Source: Candidatus Limnocylindrales bacterium
Lineage (GTDB): Bacteria; Moduliflexota; Moduliflexia; Moduliflexales; JAUQPW01
Assembly: GCA_035559535.1 (NCBI GenBank)
Contig: DATMBG010000022.1
Coordinates: 248,001 to 312,000, forward strand
Direction of reading: 5' to 3'
DNA: 64,000 nucleotides
The position numbers and the translations under genes are program-made. The notes below the pieces were generated by a model. It made no database searches. It saw only the letters and a program-made list of their open reading frames with translations, and was not told where the DNA came from. Positions within the stretch are counted from its first letter, which is position 1; the number at the start of each line of letters is the position of its first letter. Below are positions 17,820 to 25,804 of this stretch, piece after piece.

Positions 17820-18935
17820 ATGGTATATACTTCGCATGCGACTCCAGAAGGTACAGATACCTATCAGAAACGCTTTTCGGGGAAATTAGCACCTGGTCAT
17901 TTTCGACTGCATCAGGGTTGCTGGCTTTCGTCTATTGGGCTCGGTACATACTTAGGTCACCATGATATTACCACCGACACTCTTTATCGAGATGCCATCA
18001 TCCGAGCCCTTGAGTTAGGCTGCAACGTCATTGATACGGCCATTAATTATCGATGTCAACGGAGTGAACGGGTCATAGGACAGGCTTTATCCCTTCTTTT
18101 TAAAGAGGGACGTCTCAAACGGGAAGAAGTTCTGATCGCTACCAAAGGCGGATTCATCCCTTTTGATGGAGAACCTCCGCGAAATCCCCGCGCTTATATC
18201 CTGGAGACCTTTGTCAAGCCTGGCATCATCACCTTTGAGGATATCGTAGCAGATTGCCATTGTTTAGCCCCGCGATACATACAGAACCAATTAGATCGTA
18301 GCCTTAAGAATTTAGGCCTGGGATGTGTGGACATCTATTATCTCCACAACCCGGAAACCCAGTTAAGTGAGGTATCCCGGGAAGAGTTTTACCGTCGCAT
18401 GAAAGCAGCTTTCCAGGTTTTGGAAGAAAATGTTATCCGGGGTAAAATCCAGTGGTATGGTACCGCAACCTGGGATGGATATCGCACTTCTCCCCAGGCC
18501 CCCGATTATCTCTCCCTACAGGATCTGGTTGAGCTGGCCAGGGAAGTGGGTGGGGAAACCCATCACTTTAAGGTGATCCAGCTTCCTTATAATCTGGCCA
18601 TGGCGGAAGCTTTTACCCATCAGAATCAAGCTGTTGGAGAAGAAGTCCTGTCCGTCTTTGAGGCTGCACAGCGGCTGGGTATTACCGTTATGACCAGTGC
18701 TTCTATTTACCAAAGTCGATTAGCCCGCAATCTTCCCCCAACCATTTATGGATTTTTTCCAGGCGTTTTCACCGACGCCCAACGGGCCATCCAGTTTGTT
18801 CGCTCTACCCCTGGAGTAACAACCGCTTTAGTCGGCATGAAACAGCGGGCCCATGTAGAGGAAAATCTCAAAACCGCCCTGACTCCCCCCATGAGCCAGG
18901 AAGAATTCATGCGGCTATTCTCGCAGGCCCCCTAA
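17820..18935 (+). CDS. Aldo/keto reductase family oxidoreductase
   Basis: The 371-residue protein has the AKR barrel signature. IDTAINYR holds the catalytic Asp and Tyr positions, ATKGGF the Lys and IYYLHNPE the His. C-terminal NADPH-site elements include STPGVTTALVGMK. The start of the fold, LSSIGLGTYLG, is typical. It is longer than the usual 320 residues because of an insert around residues 105-150 (EPPRNPRAYILETF). It should reduce an aldehyde or ketone with NAD(P)H in the cytosol. It has its own promoter at 17710-17738. Its neighbours on the opposite strand (hydratase, LarA-like protein, aldehyde dehydrogenase) suggest carbonyl-compound catabolism, but the substrate is unknown. Confidence 0.88.
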   Translation: MVYTSHATPEGTDTYQKRFSGKLAPGHFRLHQGCWLSSIGLGTYLGHHDITTDTLYRDAIIRALELGCNVIDTAINYRCQRSERVIGQALSLLFKEGRLKREEVLIATKGGFIPFDGEPPRNPRAYILETFVKPGIITFEDIVADCHCLAPRYIQNQLDRSLKNLGLGCVDIYYLHNPETQLSEVSREEFYRRMKAAFQVLEENVIRGKIQWYGTATWDGYRTSPQAPDYLSLQDLVELAREVGGETHHFKVIQLPYNLAMAEAFTHQNQAVGEEVLSVFEAAQRLGITVMTSASIYQSRLARNLPPTIYGFFPGVFTDAQRAIQFVRSTPGVTTALVGMKQRAHVEENLKTALTPPMSQEEFMRLFSQAP

Positions 18936-18939
18936 GGGA

Positions 18940-19020
18940 GGCAGAGACCCGGAGACACGGGGACGCGGAGATATTTCCCCGGGTCCCTAAGTCCCCGGGT
19001 TCCAAACTCCCGGGTCCAAA
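18940..19020. repeat. GACACGGGGACGCGGAG-type low-complexity repeat
   Basis: The short gap between two convergent genes is filled by imperfect copies of ACCCGGAGACACGGGGACGC on one side and CCCCGGGTCC/CCCGGGTCC on the other, able to fold back on themselves. A related sequence (ATACGGGGACAGGGAGG) occurs at 40433-40455. It may serve as the terminator here. Confidence 0.5.
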
Positions 19021-19021
19021 A

Positions 19022-20278
19022 TTACCTGACTCGGGCCAGGGTTTTCTCGTTAATTTGGAGGGTTCCACACGGGAAAACAACCACACGAGCCTCCTTGCCG
19101 TACTCCATTTTGAGGACGTCGATAACTTCTGTCCATTTTTTACAAAAAATTGTGGTATCCGGGTAGCGGTCGTAGACATCTGCCGGGGATACATGGGGGG
19201 AAAAGACGATAAACTTTCGGTTCTCGAACATTTTACCGGCCGGACCCCGGTCATGGGTGCGGATATTTAACCGCATATTGGTATCTCCCAGGGAGTGAAA
19301 GCCACGCCCTTCCGAACTGGCCGTGGTCAGTATAATGGTCCCTCCGGGTCGAATTAAATCCTCACTGCGATTATCCCAAATATTGAAGGCATTGCTGGCC
19401 TGAATAAATTCCGTGTCTTTCGGATAGGCATTAAAAATCCCTATATCAATGGGACCTTCTGGAACCCTGGTCGCATAGACCTGTCGGGCCAGGGAAACCG
19501 CAGCACGATGGGAGGCTACCAGATCTCCAACAAAAACTCCCGAAGTCCCTCCATGGGAATTTCCAACTGCATTGATGCTTACATCCAGCCCGACAATTCG
19601 GGCTGCTTCTTCCAGATCGGCCCGATGTTCATTTCCTTCGATAAATCCGATCCCACCTATTTTCCCAATAAGGGCCGGAGTATGATTGGCCTGAAGCGTT
19701 TCTATGCCCGCAACACCTGGTAACACCGCCTTAGCTCCTCCACCGAATCCGGCAATGGGATGAGGGGTTATGAAGCTGTTACAAACTTTAAGATCGGCTT
19801 CATAGAAAGTCCGGTTGATGAAGAGAGGAGTCCCTCGACTGGTTTTTCCCAAATTTACCAGGTTCTCATAGGGATGATGGTTGTATACCGGAAAGTTATC
19901 CACGATTTCTCGCCCCAGCTTCTTGATGAGATCTTCTCGGGTCATGGGTCGATGAGCTCCAAAGGACATGACAAAGGTAATTTGGGATCGATGAACCCCA
20001 CCTTCCTCCAGTTGCCGAAGGATAAAAGGAATGAACCGATAGGCCTGGGTAGGACGGGTCAAATCATCGGCCGTGATAACCACTCTTTTTTTTCCTCTGG
20101 CCAGCTCCCGAATGGTTGGAGTCCCGAGGGGCGACTCAAAAGCCTGCCTAATGGCTTCATCACTGATATCCGGCGCATCCCTCATGGCTGCAACCTGAAC
20201 ATCCCAGGTATCGGGAAAGGTTAATTCGAATTGGGTATTCGCATACCAGGCCCCCCAGGGGATATAGACACTTTTCAT
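19022..20278 (-). CDS. LarA-like protein (nickel-dependent lactate racemase family, DUF2088)
   Basis: The 418-residue protein matches LarA. ADDLTRPTQAYRF, the GAHRPM loop with a catalytic-type His and HPIAGFGGGAK are present. The His and Lys of the last motif are ten residues apart, as for H174 and K184 of Lactobacillus LarA, where the Lys tethers the nickel-pincer nucleotide. Family members racemise or epimerise 2-hydroxyacids, and many are not lactate enzymes. The cofactor-making larB, larC and larE are not in the window, so they would have to be elsewhere. The start at 20278 has a good AAAGGAG site. Neighbouring aldehyde dehydrogenase and hydratase genes suggest hydroxyacid catabolism. Confidence 0.85.
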   Translation of the reverse strand: MKSVYIPWGAWYANTQFELTFPDTWDVQVAAMRDAPDISDEAIRQAFESPLGTPTIRELARGKKRVVITADDLTRPTQAYRFIPFILRQLEEGGVHRSQITFVMSFGAHRPMTREDLIKKLGREIVDNFPVYNHHPYENLVNLGKTSRGTPLFINRTFYEADLKVCNSFITPHPIAGFGGGAKAVLPGVAGIETLQANHTPALIGKIGGIGFIEGNEHRADLEEAARIVGLDVSINAVGNSHGGTSGVFVGDLVASHRAAVSLARQVYATRVPEGPIDIGIFNAYPKDTEFIQASNAFNIWDNRSEDLIRPGGTIILTTASSEGRGFHSLGDTNMRLNIRTHDRGPAGKMFENRKFIVFSPHVSPADVYDRYPDTTIFCKKWTEVIDVLKMEYGKEARVVVFPCGTLQINEKTLARVR

Positions 20279-20363
20279 GGTTTTCTCCTTTACAAGAGAA
20301 GTCGGGAGTCAGGGAATCAGAATCGGAAGATTTTTTACCCTGACTTCTGACTTCTAGGGTTGA

Positions 20364-21857
20364 TTATCTCATTACAAACGGATCTGGAACGGTCCCGGAA
20401 AGCTCCACCCAGACACTTTTCACCTGGGTATACTCCCTCAATACCTCAGGTCCATTTTCCCGGCCATACCCGCTATTTTTATAACCTCCAAAGGGAGAAG
20501 CGAAGGAAATATTTCGGTAAGTATTGATCCAGACCGTTCCTGCCTGGATTTCACGGGCTACCCGGTGGGCCCTTTGAATATCCTGGGTCCAGATTCCGGC
20601 CCCCAGTCCATAAGGAGTATCGTTGGCTAATCGAATGACCTCCTCTTCATCCCGGAAAGTCAGAACACTCAAGACCGGTCCGAAGATCTCCTCCTGGGCA
20701 ATCCGCATATGGTTTTGCACGCCGGTAAAAATTGTCGGCTTGAAGAACCAGCCTTTACGGAGTTCGGGTTCGGTAGGCGGTTCACCTCCATATACCAATT
20801 TGGCTCCTTCTTGTAAACCTATCTCCACATATTTTTTAATCTTATCCAGTTGTTCCTTAAGGGCAATGGGACCCATTTCCGTTTCCATTTTGGAAGGATC
20901 TCCCATCTTAATTTTTGAAGCTTTATCGATCAGGCGCTCCAGAACCTCTTGATGGATTTTTTCATGGAGAAAGAGCCGAGATCCGGCAATGCAGGTTTGT
21001 CCACTGGCAGCAAATATCCCGGCAATAATTCCGTTGACGGCATTATCCAGGTTTGCATCGGGAAAAACAATATTAGGAGACTTCCCACCTAACTCTAAGG
21101 AGACCCGAGCCAGGTGATTGGCAGCATTTTTAGCTACCAGTTTTCCGGTTTCCACTCCTCCTGTAAAGGCAATTTTATTAACCAGATGATGCCGGGTCAG
21201 GGCGGCTCCTGCGGTTTCTCCATATCCGGTAACGACATTGACAACACCGGGCGGAAATCCAGCCTGTTCTATAAGGGGAACCAGTTCAAGGAGGGAAGCA
21301 GAGGTATGCTCTGAAGGTTTGATGACAATGGTATTTCCCGTTGCTAAAGCCGGAGCCATCTTCCAAAATGTTAATAAAAGGGGAGAGTTCCAGGGTACGA
21401 TGGCCCCCACCACTCCCAGCGGCTCCCGGAGTGTATAATTAAAGATGTTCGGTTTCTCCAAAGGAATAACTTCCCCCATGATTTTATCTGCCCATCCTGC
21501 ATAATAGTAACACCACTGGGGGATAAGTTTTGTTTGAATCAGCATCTCCCGGATTAACTTTCCGTTATCCCGGGTTTCAATCTGTGCCAGTCGCTCGGCA
21601 TGATCCTTGACCAGATCTCCCAGTTTCCTCAGGAGATTTCCCCGCTCCGTGGGGGTTAATCGCTTCCAGTCCGGACTCTCGAAAGCCTTCCGGGCCGCCC
21701 GAACCGCTCGATCAACATCTTCTTCATCTCCTTCTGCAATCTCGGCCCACACTTCTCCCGTATAGGGATTGATAGTTCCAAAAGTCTTTCCAGAGGCGGC
21801 TTCCTCCCATTGACCGTTAATATAAAGTTTGTATTTTTTAATCTCAGACATTCCCAT
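20364..21857 (-). CDS. NAD(P)-dependent aldehyde dehydrogenase
   Basis: The protein, about 497 residues, is a standard class ALDH that oxidises an aldehyde to a carboxylate. Visible are the Asn region VVGAIVPWNSPLL, the catalytic Glu motif LELGGKSPNIVF and the catalytic Cys in ASGQTCIAGSRLF. Coenzyme-site FTGGVETGKLV and the late EEIFGPVLSV motif are also present. I start at ATG 21857 (MGMSEIKKYKLYING); ATG 21851 is equally likely, and an in-frame TTG lies a little upstream. Sequence style is close to betaine-, 4-hydroxymuconic- or phenylacetaldehyde-type dehydrogenases, so no substrate is assigned. A promoter fits at 22034-22062. It lies 85 bases upstream of the LarA-like gene in the same direction, so an operon is likely. 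Confidence 0.92.
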   Translation of the reverse strand: MGMSEIKKYKLYINGQWEEAASGKTFGTINPYTGEVWAEIAEGDEEDVDRAVRAARKAFESPDWKRLTPTERGNLLRKLGDLVKDHAERLAQIETRDNGKLIREMLIQTKLIPQWCYYYAGWADKIMGEVIPLEKPNIFNYTLREPLGVVGAIVPWNSPLLLTFWKMAPALATGNTIVIKPSEHTSASLLELVPLIEQAGFPPGVVNVVTGYGETAGAALTRHHLVNKIAFTGGVETGKLVAKNAANHLARVSLELGGKSPNIVFPDANLDNAVNGIIAGIFAASGQTCIAGSRLFLHEKIHQEVLERLIDKASKIKMGDPSKMETEMGPIALKEQLDKIKKYVEIGLQEGAKLVYGGEPPTEPELRKGWFFKPTIFTGVQNHMRIAQEEIFGPVLSVLTFRDEEEVIRLANDTPYGLGAGIWTQDIQRAHRVAREIQAGTVWINTYRNISFASPFGGYKNSGYGRENGPEVLREYTQVKSVWVELSGTVPDPFVMR

Positions 21858-22033
21858 GAACCACAAAGATACAAAGGTACCAAGACCCCTTTACCCGTAA
21901 GAACGATTTTTAAATCCTGTCAGGTCCTGATATCCTGGTACCTTTATGGCTGAGTAATCTGTCCAAACGAATTTTATTCTTAACTCCTCAGAATCCTGTT
22001 CTTACCGTCAAATTTCAAGGGTGTACTAAACCT

Positions 22034-22062
22034 ATTCTAGGAATTCAACCTCTTCAGGTCAA
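22034..22062 (-). promoter_or_regulatory. Sigma-70-type promoter for the aldehyde dehydrogenase gene
   Basis: On the minus strand TTGACC (22057-22062) is followed after 17 bases by TAGAAT (22034-22039). This would give a leader of roughly 170 bases before the aldehyde dehydrogenase start. Confidence 0.6.
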
Positions 22063-22142
22063 GGACAAATTATCCAGGGAAATAGACTTTGATTTGAAAA
22101 CCTAAGATATATAGGGTTTTAGTTAAAAAGAAAAGGTTTTGC

Positions 22143-22172
22143 TTGACATCCCTGGGAGAAAAAATCTAAAAA
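22143..22172 (+). promoter_or_regulatory. Possible promoter for the PQQ dehydrogenase gene
   Basis: A consensus TTGACA (22143-22148) is followed after 18 bases by the poor -10 TAAAAA (22167-22172) in an AT-rich stretch, about 130 bases before the start codon. The -35 is good but the -10 is weak. Confidence 0.35.
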
Positions 22173-22228
22173 TTAAAAGTGATTATTATCTTTTAGCTTA
22201 ATAAACTTTTGTTTCTTAACCGTTCAGG

Positions 22229-22280
22229 TTCTCACCCTCTACCCCTCTCCCACGCTGCAAGAGAGGAGTAGAAGACGGGG
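22229..22280. repeat. C-rich hairpin repeat in the PQQ dehydrogenase leader
   Basis: CCCTCTACCCCTCTCCCACG is followed by GAGAGGAGTAGAAGACGGGG, giving an imperfect stem. It belongs to the same family as the blocks at 159-180, 25539-25568 and 55460-55612. Its location in the 5' leader means it may affect translation of the dehydrogenase. Confidence 0.5.
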
Positions 22281-22300
22281 GGCGAAAGGAGCAAAGGGCT

Positions 22301-24073
22301 ATGAGGAGGCAATTTTTTAAACCTAAAAAACTTATGAAAGCTACCCTAAGTTTGGGTATGATATGCTTTTTGCTGTCTTTTTTCTTTGTTCCCCTGGCCA
22401 ATTCTGCTGAGGAGGTGAAGAAAAGCGAGAAGAAAAAAGAGGAGGCCACGGCGAAAAAAGAAGAGGTGAAGCATACCGAAGTCACCGATGAAATGTTACT
22501 GAATGCCGGTAAAGATGGAAAAAACTGGTTGATGTATGGCCGTGATTACACGAATCAGCGTTATTCTCCTTTGAATCAAATCACGACGGCCAATATCGGT
22601 AAACTGGTCCCCAAGTGGGTTTTTCAAACGGGGGTGGTCCACTCTTTTGAGAATACCCCCATTGTCGTGGACGGCGTCATGTACATTACCACACCCTTTA
22701 ACCATGTATTTGCCATTGATGCCAGAACCGGCAAGCAACTCTGGAAGTATGAACATAAGGAGCCTCCCACCAGGATTTTCTGTTGCGGACCCAATAACCG
22801 AGGGGTTGCAGTTGCTTATGGGAAAGTCTACATGGCTACCCTGGATGCCCGCCTTCTGGCCTTAGATCAAAAGACCGGTAAGGTGGTATGGGACGTTGAG
22901 ACCGGGGATCCTACTGCTGGTTATGGAAATACCATGGCCCCCCTGGTCTATAAAAATATGGTCATTGTGGGGACCTCCGGGGCGGAATATGGGATTCGTG
23001 GCTTTGTAAAGGCTTTTGATGCTAAGGATGGTAAATTGATCTGGACCTGGTACACCATTCCCGAGAAAGGTTGGGAAGGAGAATGGAAAAAAACGACGCC
23101 AGAAGGGGAAGATTTACATCGAGACATTGAAGCTGAGAAGAAAGCCATGGAAAAATATGCAGATGCCTGGAAGACCGGAGGCGGCTCTGTATGGATGACC
23201 CCCGCTCTGGACCCTGAATTGGGGCTGCTGTATGTCTGCGTAGGGAATCCTTCACCGGATCTGGATGGTTCTGTACGCCCGGGGGATAATCTGTATACCG
23301 AATCCATCGTTGCTCTGGATGTAAATAAAGGCGAAATGAAATGGTATTATCAATATCTACCCCATGATGTATGGGATCTAGATGCAACCAGTCCGGCTGT
23401 TCTATTTGATGTAACGGTCGGAGGAAAAAAAGTGAAAGCGGTGGGTCATGCCGGAAAAACCGGTTGGGTCTATATTCTGGACAGAACCAACGGAAAATTG
23501 ATTAAGAAATCCGATGCCTTTGTACCTCAAGAGAATATGTTTGCCCCCCCTACCGAAAAGGGAACCCGCATGCTTCCCGGAGCAAACGGAGGATCAGAGT
23601 GGAGTCCCATGGCTTACAGCCCTCAAACCCAAATGGTCTACGTTGCCGGACTCCATCAACCCATGCATTATATCGTCCATACAGCCCCCCTGGAAAAGGG
23701 TAAGCTCTGGCTGGGGAGTGCTTTTATTGCAGCTCCTGGAGAGGAAAAAGATCAGTATGGAACCTTCACGGCTATCAATGTGAATACAGGAAAAATTGTC
23801 TGGCAGCATAAAACGGAACAACCCTTGATAGGAGGATCCCTGGCTACCGCCGGAGGTTTAGTCTTCACCGGCGAAGGAAATGGTTATTTCAACGCCTTTG
23901 ACGCAAAAACCGGGAAACTTTTGTGGCGATTCCAATGTGGAGCCGGGGTTAATGCAGCTCCTATATCCTTTGAGGTAGATGGTCAACAGATGATCGCGGT
24001 AGCCGCCGGAGGAAATTTCCAGTTGGGCTTCCCCTATGGGGATGCCATCTTCGTTTTTGGCCTGTCTAAATAA
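22301..24073 (+). CDS. Periplasmic PQQ-dependent alcohol dehydrogenase, probably lanthanide type
   Basis: The 590-residue protein has an N-terminal signal peptide (about 1-36), a Lys/Glu-rich linker (37-58) and an eight-bladed quinoprotein propeller. Key residues are visible: vicinal C161-C162 (RIFCCGPNNRG) that form the PQQ-covering disulfide, metal ligands E229 (SGAEYGIRG) and N316 (VGNPSPD), and catalytic D359. D361 sits two residues later (WDLD), the position that is Asp in lanthanide-dependent XoxF/ExaF enzymes and Ala or similar in calcium enzymes. It should oxidise an alcohol in the periplasm. There is no fused cytochrome c domain, so a separate acceptor is needed; the sulfocyanin-like protein downstream is a good candidate. 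An AAAGGAG site supports the start. Confidence 0.88.
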   Translation: MRRQFFKPKKLMKATLSLGMICFLLSFFFVPLANSAEEVKKSEKKKEEATAKKEEVKHTEVTDEMLLNAGKDGKNWLMYGRDYTNQRYSPLNQITTANIGKLVPKWVFQTGVVHSFENTPIVVDGVMYITTPFNHVFAIDARTGKQLWKYEHKEPPTRIFCCGPNNRGVAVAYGKVYMATLDARLLALDQKTGKVVWDVETGDPTAGYGNTMAPLVYKNMVIVGTSGAEYGIRGFVKAFDAKDGKLIWTWYTIPEKGWEGEWKKTTPEGEDLHRDIEAEKKAMEKYADAWKTGGGSVWMTPALDPELGLLYVCVGNPSPDLDGSVRPGDNLYTESIVALDVNKGEMKWYYQYLPHDVWDLDATSPAVLFDVTVGGKKVKAVGHAGKTGWVYILDRTNGKLIKKSDAFVPQENMFAPPTEKGTRMLPGANGGSEWSPMAYSPQTQMVYVAGLHQPMHYIVHTAPLEKGKLWLGSAFIAAPGEEKDQYGTFTAINVNTGKIVWQHKTEQPLIGGSLATAGGLVFTGEGNGYFNAFDAKTGKLLWRFQCGAGVNAAPISFEVDGQQMIAVAAGGNFQLGFPYGDAIFVFGLSK

Positions 24074-24099
24074 TAAAATTCAGCTCGTTTAAGTTAAAA

Positions 24100-24152
24100 A
24101 ACTAAAGTCGTTGCTACAAAAAATTAGGTGGCAACGACTTTAGTTATTTTTA
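24100..24152. terminator. Rho-independent terminator after the PQQ dehydrogenase gene
   Basis: A perfect 15-bp stem, AACTAAAGTCGTTGC (24100-24114) with GCAACGACTTTAGTT (24131-24145), has a 16-base loop and is followed by ATTTTTAG. It lies between the dehydrogenase and the sulfocyanin-like gene, so it would attenuate readthrough and set their ratio. Confidence 0.8.
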
Positions 24153-24174
24153 GATTTTTAGACCGATAAAAAAA

Positions 24175-24756
24175 ATGAATAGTGAAAAACGCCGGCAGAG
24201 ATTACGTTTGGTAAAGATGTTACTTTGGGTAGGACTTGGAGCGGTTTTCTTTAAAATCTCCATAACATTTGGGGAAGAAGCCTCAGAGCTGGAAAAACTG
24301 GGATGGAAATCCCAGTGGATGACCGTCGATCCTGAAAAAAAATTTGTCTCCTTTGAAATCATCGGGGGTTATAATGGAGCCAATGGGACTTTTAATTTCA
24401 ACGGTTTTTACGAAGGAGAACTTACTCTGACGGTCCCATTAAACTGGCAGGTCGAGATAAAATATACGACTAAAAGTGCCTATAAACCCCATAGTGCCGC
24501 CATCATTAAAGAGACCGATCCTCTACCGGAAGAAGGCGGAGCCGTTGCCTTCAGAGGAGCGACCACGGTCAAATTAATCCAGGGTCTCCATGCTAATGAA
24601 TCTGATACCTTTACCTTTGTGGTAGACAAACCTGGGAAATACCTGCTCTTTTGTGGAGTGACCGGGCATGGTCGAGGGGGCATGTGGGATTATTTTGTCG
24701 TATCCGAGACGGCCAATCGCCCCACGGTTCATATTGAAAATAAAACAAAAAAGTAG
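24175..24756 (+). CDS. Sulfocyanin-like blue copper protein
   Basis: This 193-residue protein begins with a basic segment and one hydrophobic helix (about 14-32), so it is exported or membrane-anchored. The rest is a cupredoxin of the sulfocyanin (SoxE) type, with NFNGFYEGELTLTVPLNWQVEI followed by the type-1 copper ligands. These are H106 (YKPHSAAII), C160 (LLFCGV), H165 (TGHGRGG) and M170 (GMWDYFVVS). The ligand set is complete. It should carry one electron in the periplasm, and its position right after a PQQ dehydrogenase without its own haem suggests that it accepts electrons from that enzyme. It starts only 30 bases after a strong terminator, and MocA follows within 6 bases. Confidence 0.82.
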   Translation: MNSEKRRQRLRLVKMLLWVGLGAVFFKISITFGEEASELEKLGWKSQWMTVDPEKKFVSFEIIGGYNGANGTFNFNGFYEGELTLTVPLNWQVEIKYTTKSAYKPHSAAIIKETDPLPEEGGAVAFRGATTVKLIQGLHANESDTFTFVVDKPGKYLLFCGVTGHGRGGMWDYFVVSETANRPTVHIENKTKK

Positions 24757-24762
24757 TCAAAG

Positions 24763-25344
24763 ATGGTTTCAGCCATACTCTTAGCAGCGGGTGAATCTAA
24801 ACGGATGGGCCGGCCAAAACAACTTCTTCTGGTTGACGGCCAGCCGATTGTGGTTCAATCTTTGCGAAATCTTATCGCCTCTCAGGTAGACGAAGTCATT
24901 CTGGTCCTGGGTTATTACGCAGAACTGATTCTGGCGGAAGTTCAGCGATATTTCCAGAAGGGTTTTAAGATCGTTGTGAATCCCTACTATCGAGAAGGAA
25001 TGAGCCGATCCTTACAAGAAGGTTTAAAGCAGGTAAATAAGGAATCGGAAGCCGTTCTCATTGCCCTGGCAGACCAGCCTTTTGTAGAAACTCAATCCCT
25101 TAACAAAATCATTCAGGCTTATCACAACACCCCCTACGGTATTATCGTACCGACTTATGGGGGACGGCGAGGAAACCCGGTCCTCCTCAGTTTAAAGTAT
25201 AGACAGGAAATGGAATCTTTAACCGGAGATGTGGGATGTCGGGAGATCCTGAAACGTTACCGGGAAGACATATTGGAAGTTGAGGTGGATTCTCCTGGGA
25301 TCTTAAAGGACATAGATACTCCGGTAGATTATCAGTCCCTGTAG
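24763..25344 (+). CDS. MocA/MobA-like molybdenum-cofactor nucleotidyltransferase
   Basis: The 193-residue protein is a GT-A fold nucleotidyltransferase with LLAAGESKRMGRPKQLL at the N-terminus (nucleotide and Mg binding), LVLGYYAE, ALADQPFVE with the catalytic Asp and GRRGNPVLL. The ADQP form is characteristic of MocA/CoxC-like CTP:molybdopterin cytidylyltransferases more than of MobA. The product would be the cytosine-type cofactor used by xanthine-oxidase-family enzymes, none of which is in the window. Other members of this family act on different phosphate acceptors. It starts 6 bases after the sulfocyanin-like gene and is probably co-transcribed, though the functional link is unclear. Confidence 0.82.
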   Translation: MVSAILLAAGESKRMGRPKQLLLVDGQPIVVQSLRNLIASQVDEVILVLGYYAELILAEVQRYFQKGFKIVVNPYYREGMSRSLQEGLKQVNKESEAVLIALADQPFVETQSLNKIIQAYHNTPYGIIVPTYGGRRGNPVLLSLKYRQEMESLTGDVGCREILKRYREDILEVEVDSPGILKDIDTPVDYQSL

Positions 25345-25384
25345 AGCTAATACTGTTTCCCCCTTGAAACCTCCCTGAACCCTA

Positions 25385-25410
25385 GGAGCAGCCCGCAGGG
25401 GTTGCTCCTT
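25385..25410 (+). terminator. Terminator hairpin after mocA-like gene
   Basis: GGAGCAGCCC pairs with GGGTTGCTCC (one G-T pair) around a GCAG loop and is followed by TT. It is located 40 bases beyond the stop of the nucleotidyltransferase gene. Confidence 0.6.
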
Positions 25411-25498
25411 ATGCATCCAGTTAAGGATTAGACTTGGGGTCCAGAACCCCCTTGACCTCCATAAACGCCAGGATAAGAATATCGGCCATGGTGGGGCG

Positions 25499-25568
25499 AC
25501 CTGTTAATAGTTCTTATGTAGATAACAGGTTCTTTTTTCCCCCTCTCCCGAAGCTTCGGAAGAGGGGG
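25499..25568 (+). terminator. Second terminator followed by a 15-bp C/G palindrome
   Basis: ACCTGTTA (25499-25506) pairs with TAACAGGT (25523-25530) and a TCTTTTTT tract follows, which is a classic intrinsic terminator. Directly after it CCCCCTCTCCCGAAG (25539-25553) faces CTTCGGAAGAGGGGG (25554-25568) with one mismatch and no spacer, a member of the C-rich repeat family. Confidence 0.65.
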
Positions 25569-25696
25569 GAGGGGATGAAGGAAAAATATCAAATTTAACT
25601 CTACACAGTATGACCGTTTAGGCGACGCTTCCACAAGGAAGCATTTTAAACCATCCTTCTTTAAATTAAATTATTTATCTATCCGGTGGTTTTCGC

Positions 25697-25725
25697 TTGA
25701 CCCTATTTTTTTCCTAGCCCATAAT
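25697..25725 (+). promoter_or_regulatory. Sigma-70-type promoter for the alpha-2-macroglobulin/PBP1C genes
   Basis: TTGACC (25697-25702), a 17-base spacer and CATAAT (25720-25725) lie about 80 bases upstream of the start at 25805. Confidence 0.6.
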
Positions 25726-25804
25726 CTTTTTAAATTGAAGATTTTTTCCGGCCAGAAAGAAAACCCCTTGCCATCAGAATATAAAATCTACAGGAGATAC
25801 AGAT

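Larger units (their letters stand above)
21858..22300. other. Divergent promoter region between aldehyde dehydrogenase and PQQ dehydrogenase genes
   Basis: No gene is seen. It contains a minus-strand promoter at 22034-22062, a weaker plus-strand candidate at 22143-22172 and a C-rich hairpin repeat at 22229-22280 immediately before the PQQ dehydrogenase ribosome site. Confidence 0.55.
25345..25804. other. Intergenic region with two terminators, a C-rich hairpin and the alpha-2-macroglobulin promoter
   Basis: No gene is supported. In order it carries a terminator hairpin at 25385-25408, a second at 25499-25538, a long C/G palindrome at 25539-25568 and a sigma-70-type promoter at 25697-25725. 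Confidence 0.6.
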
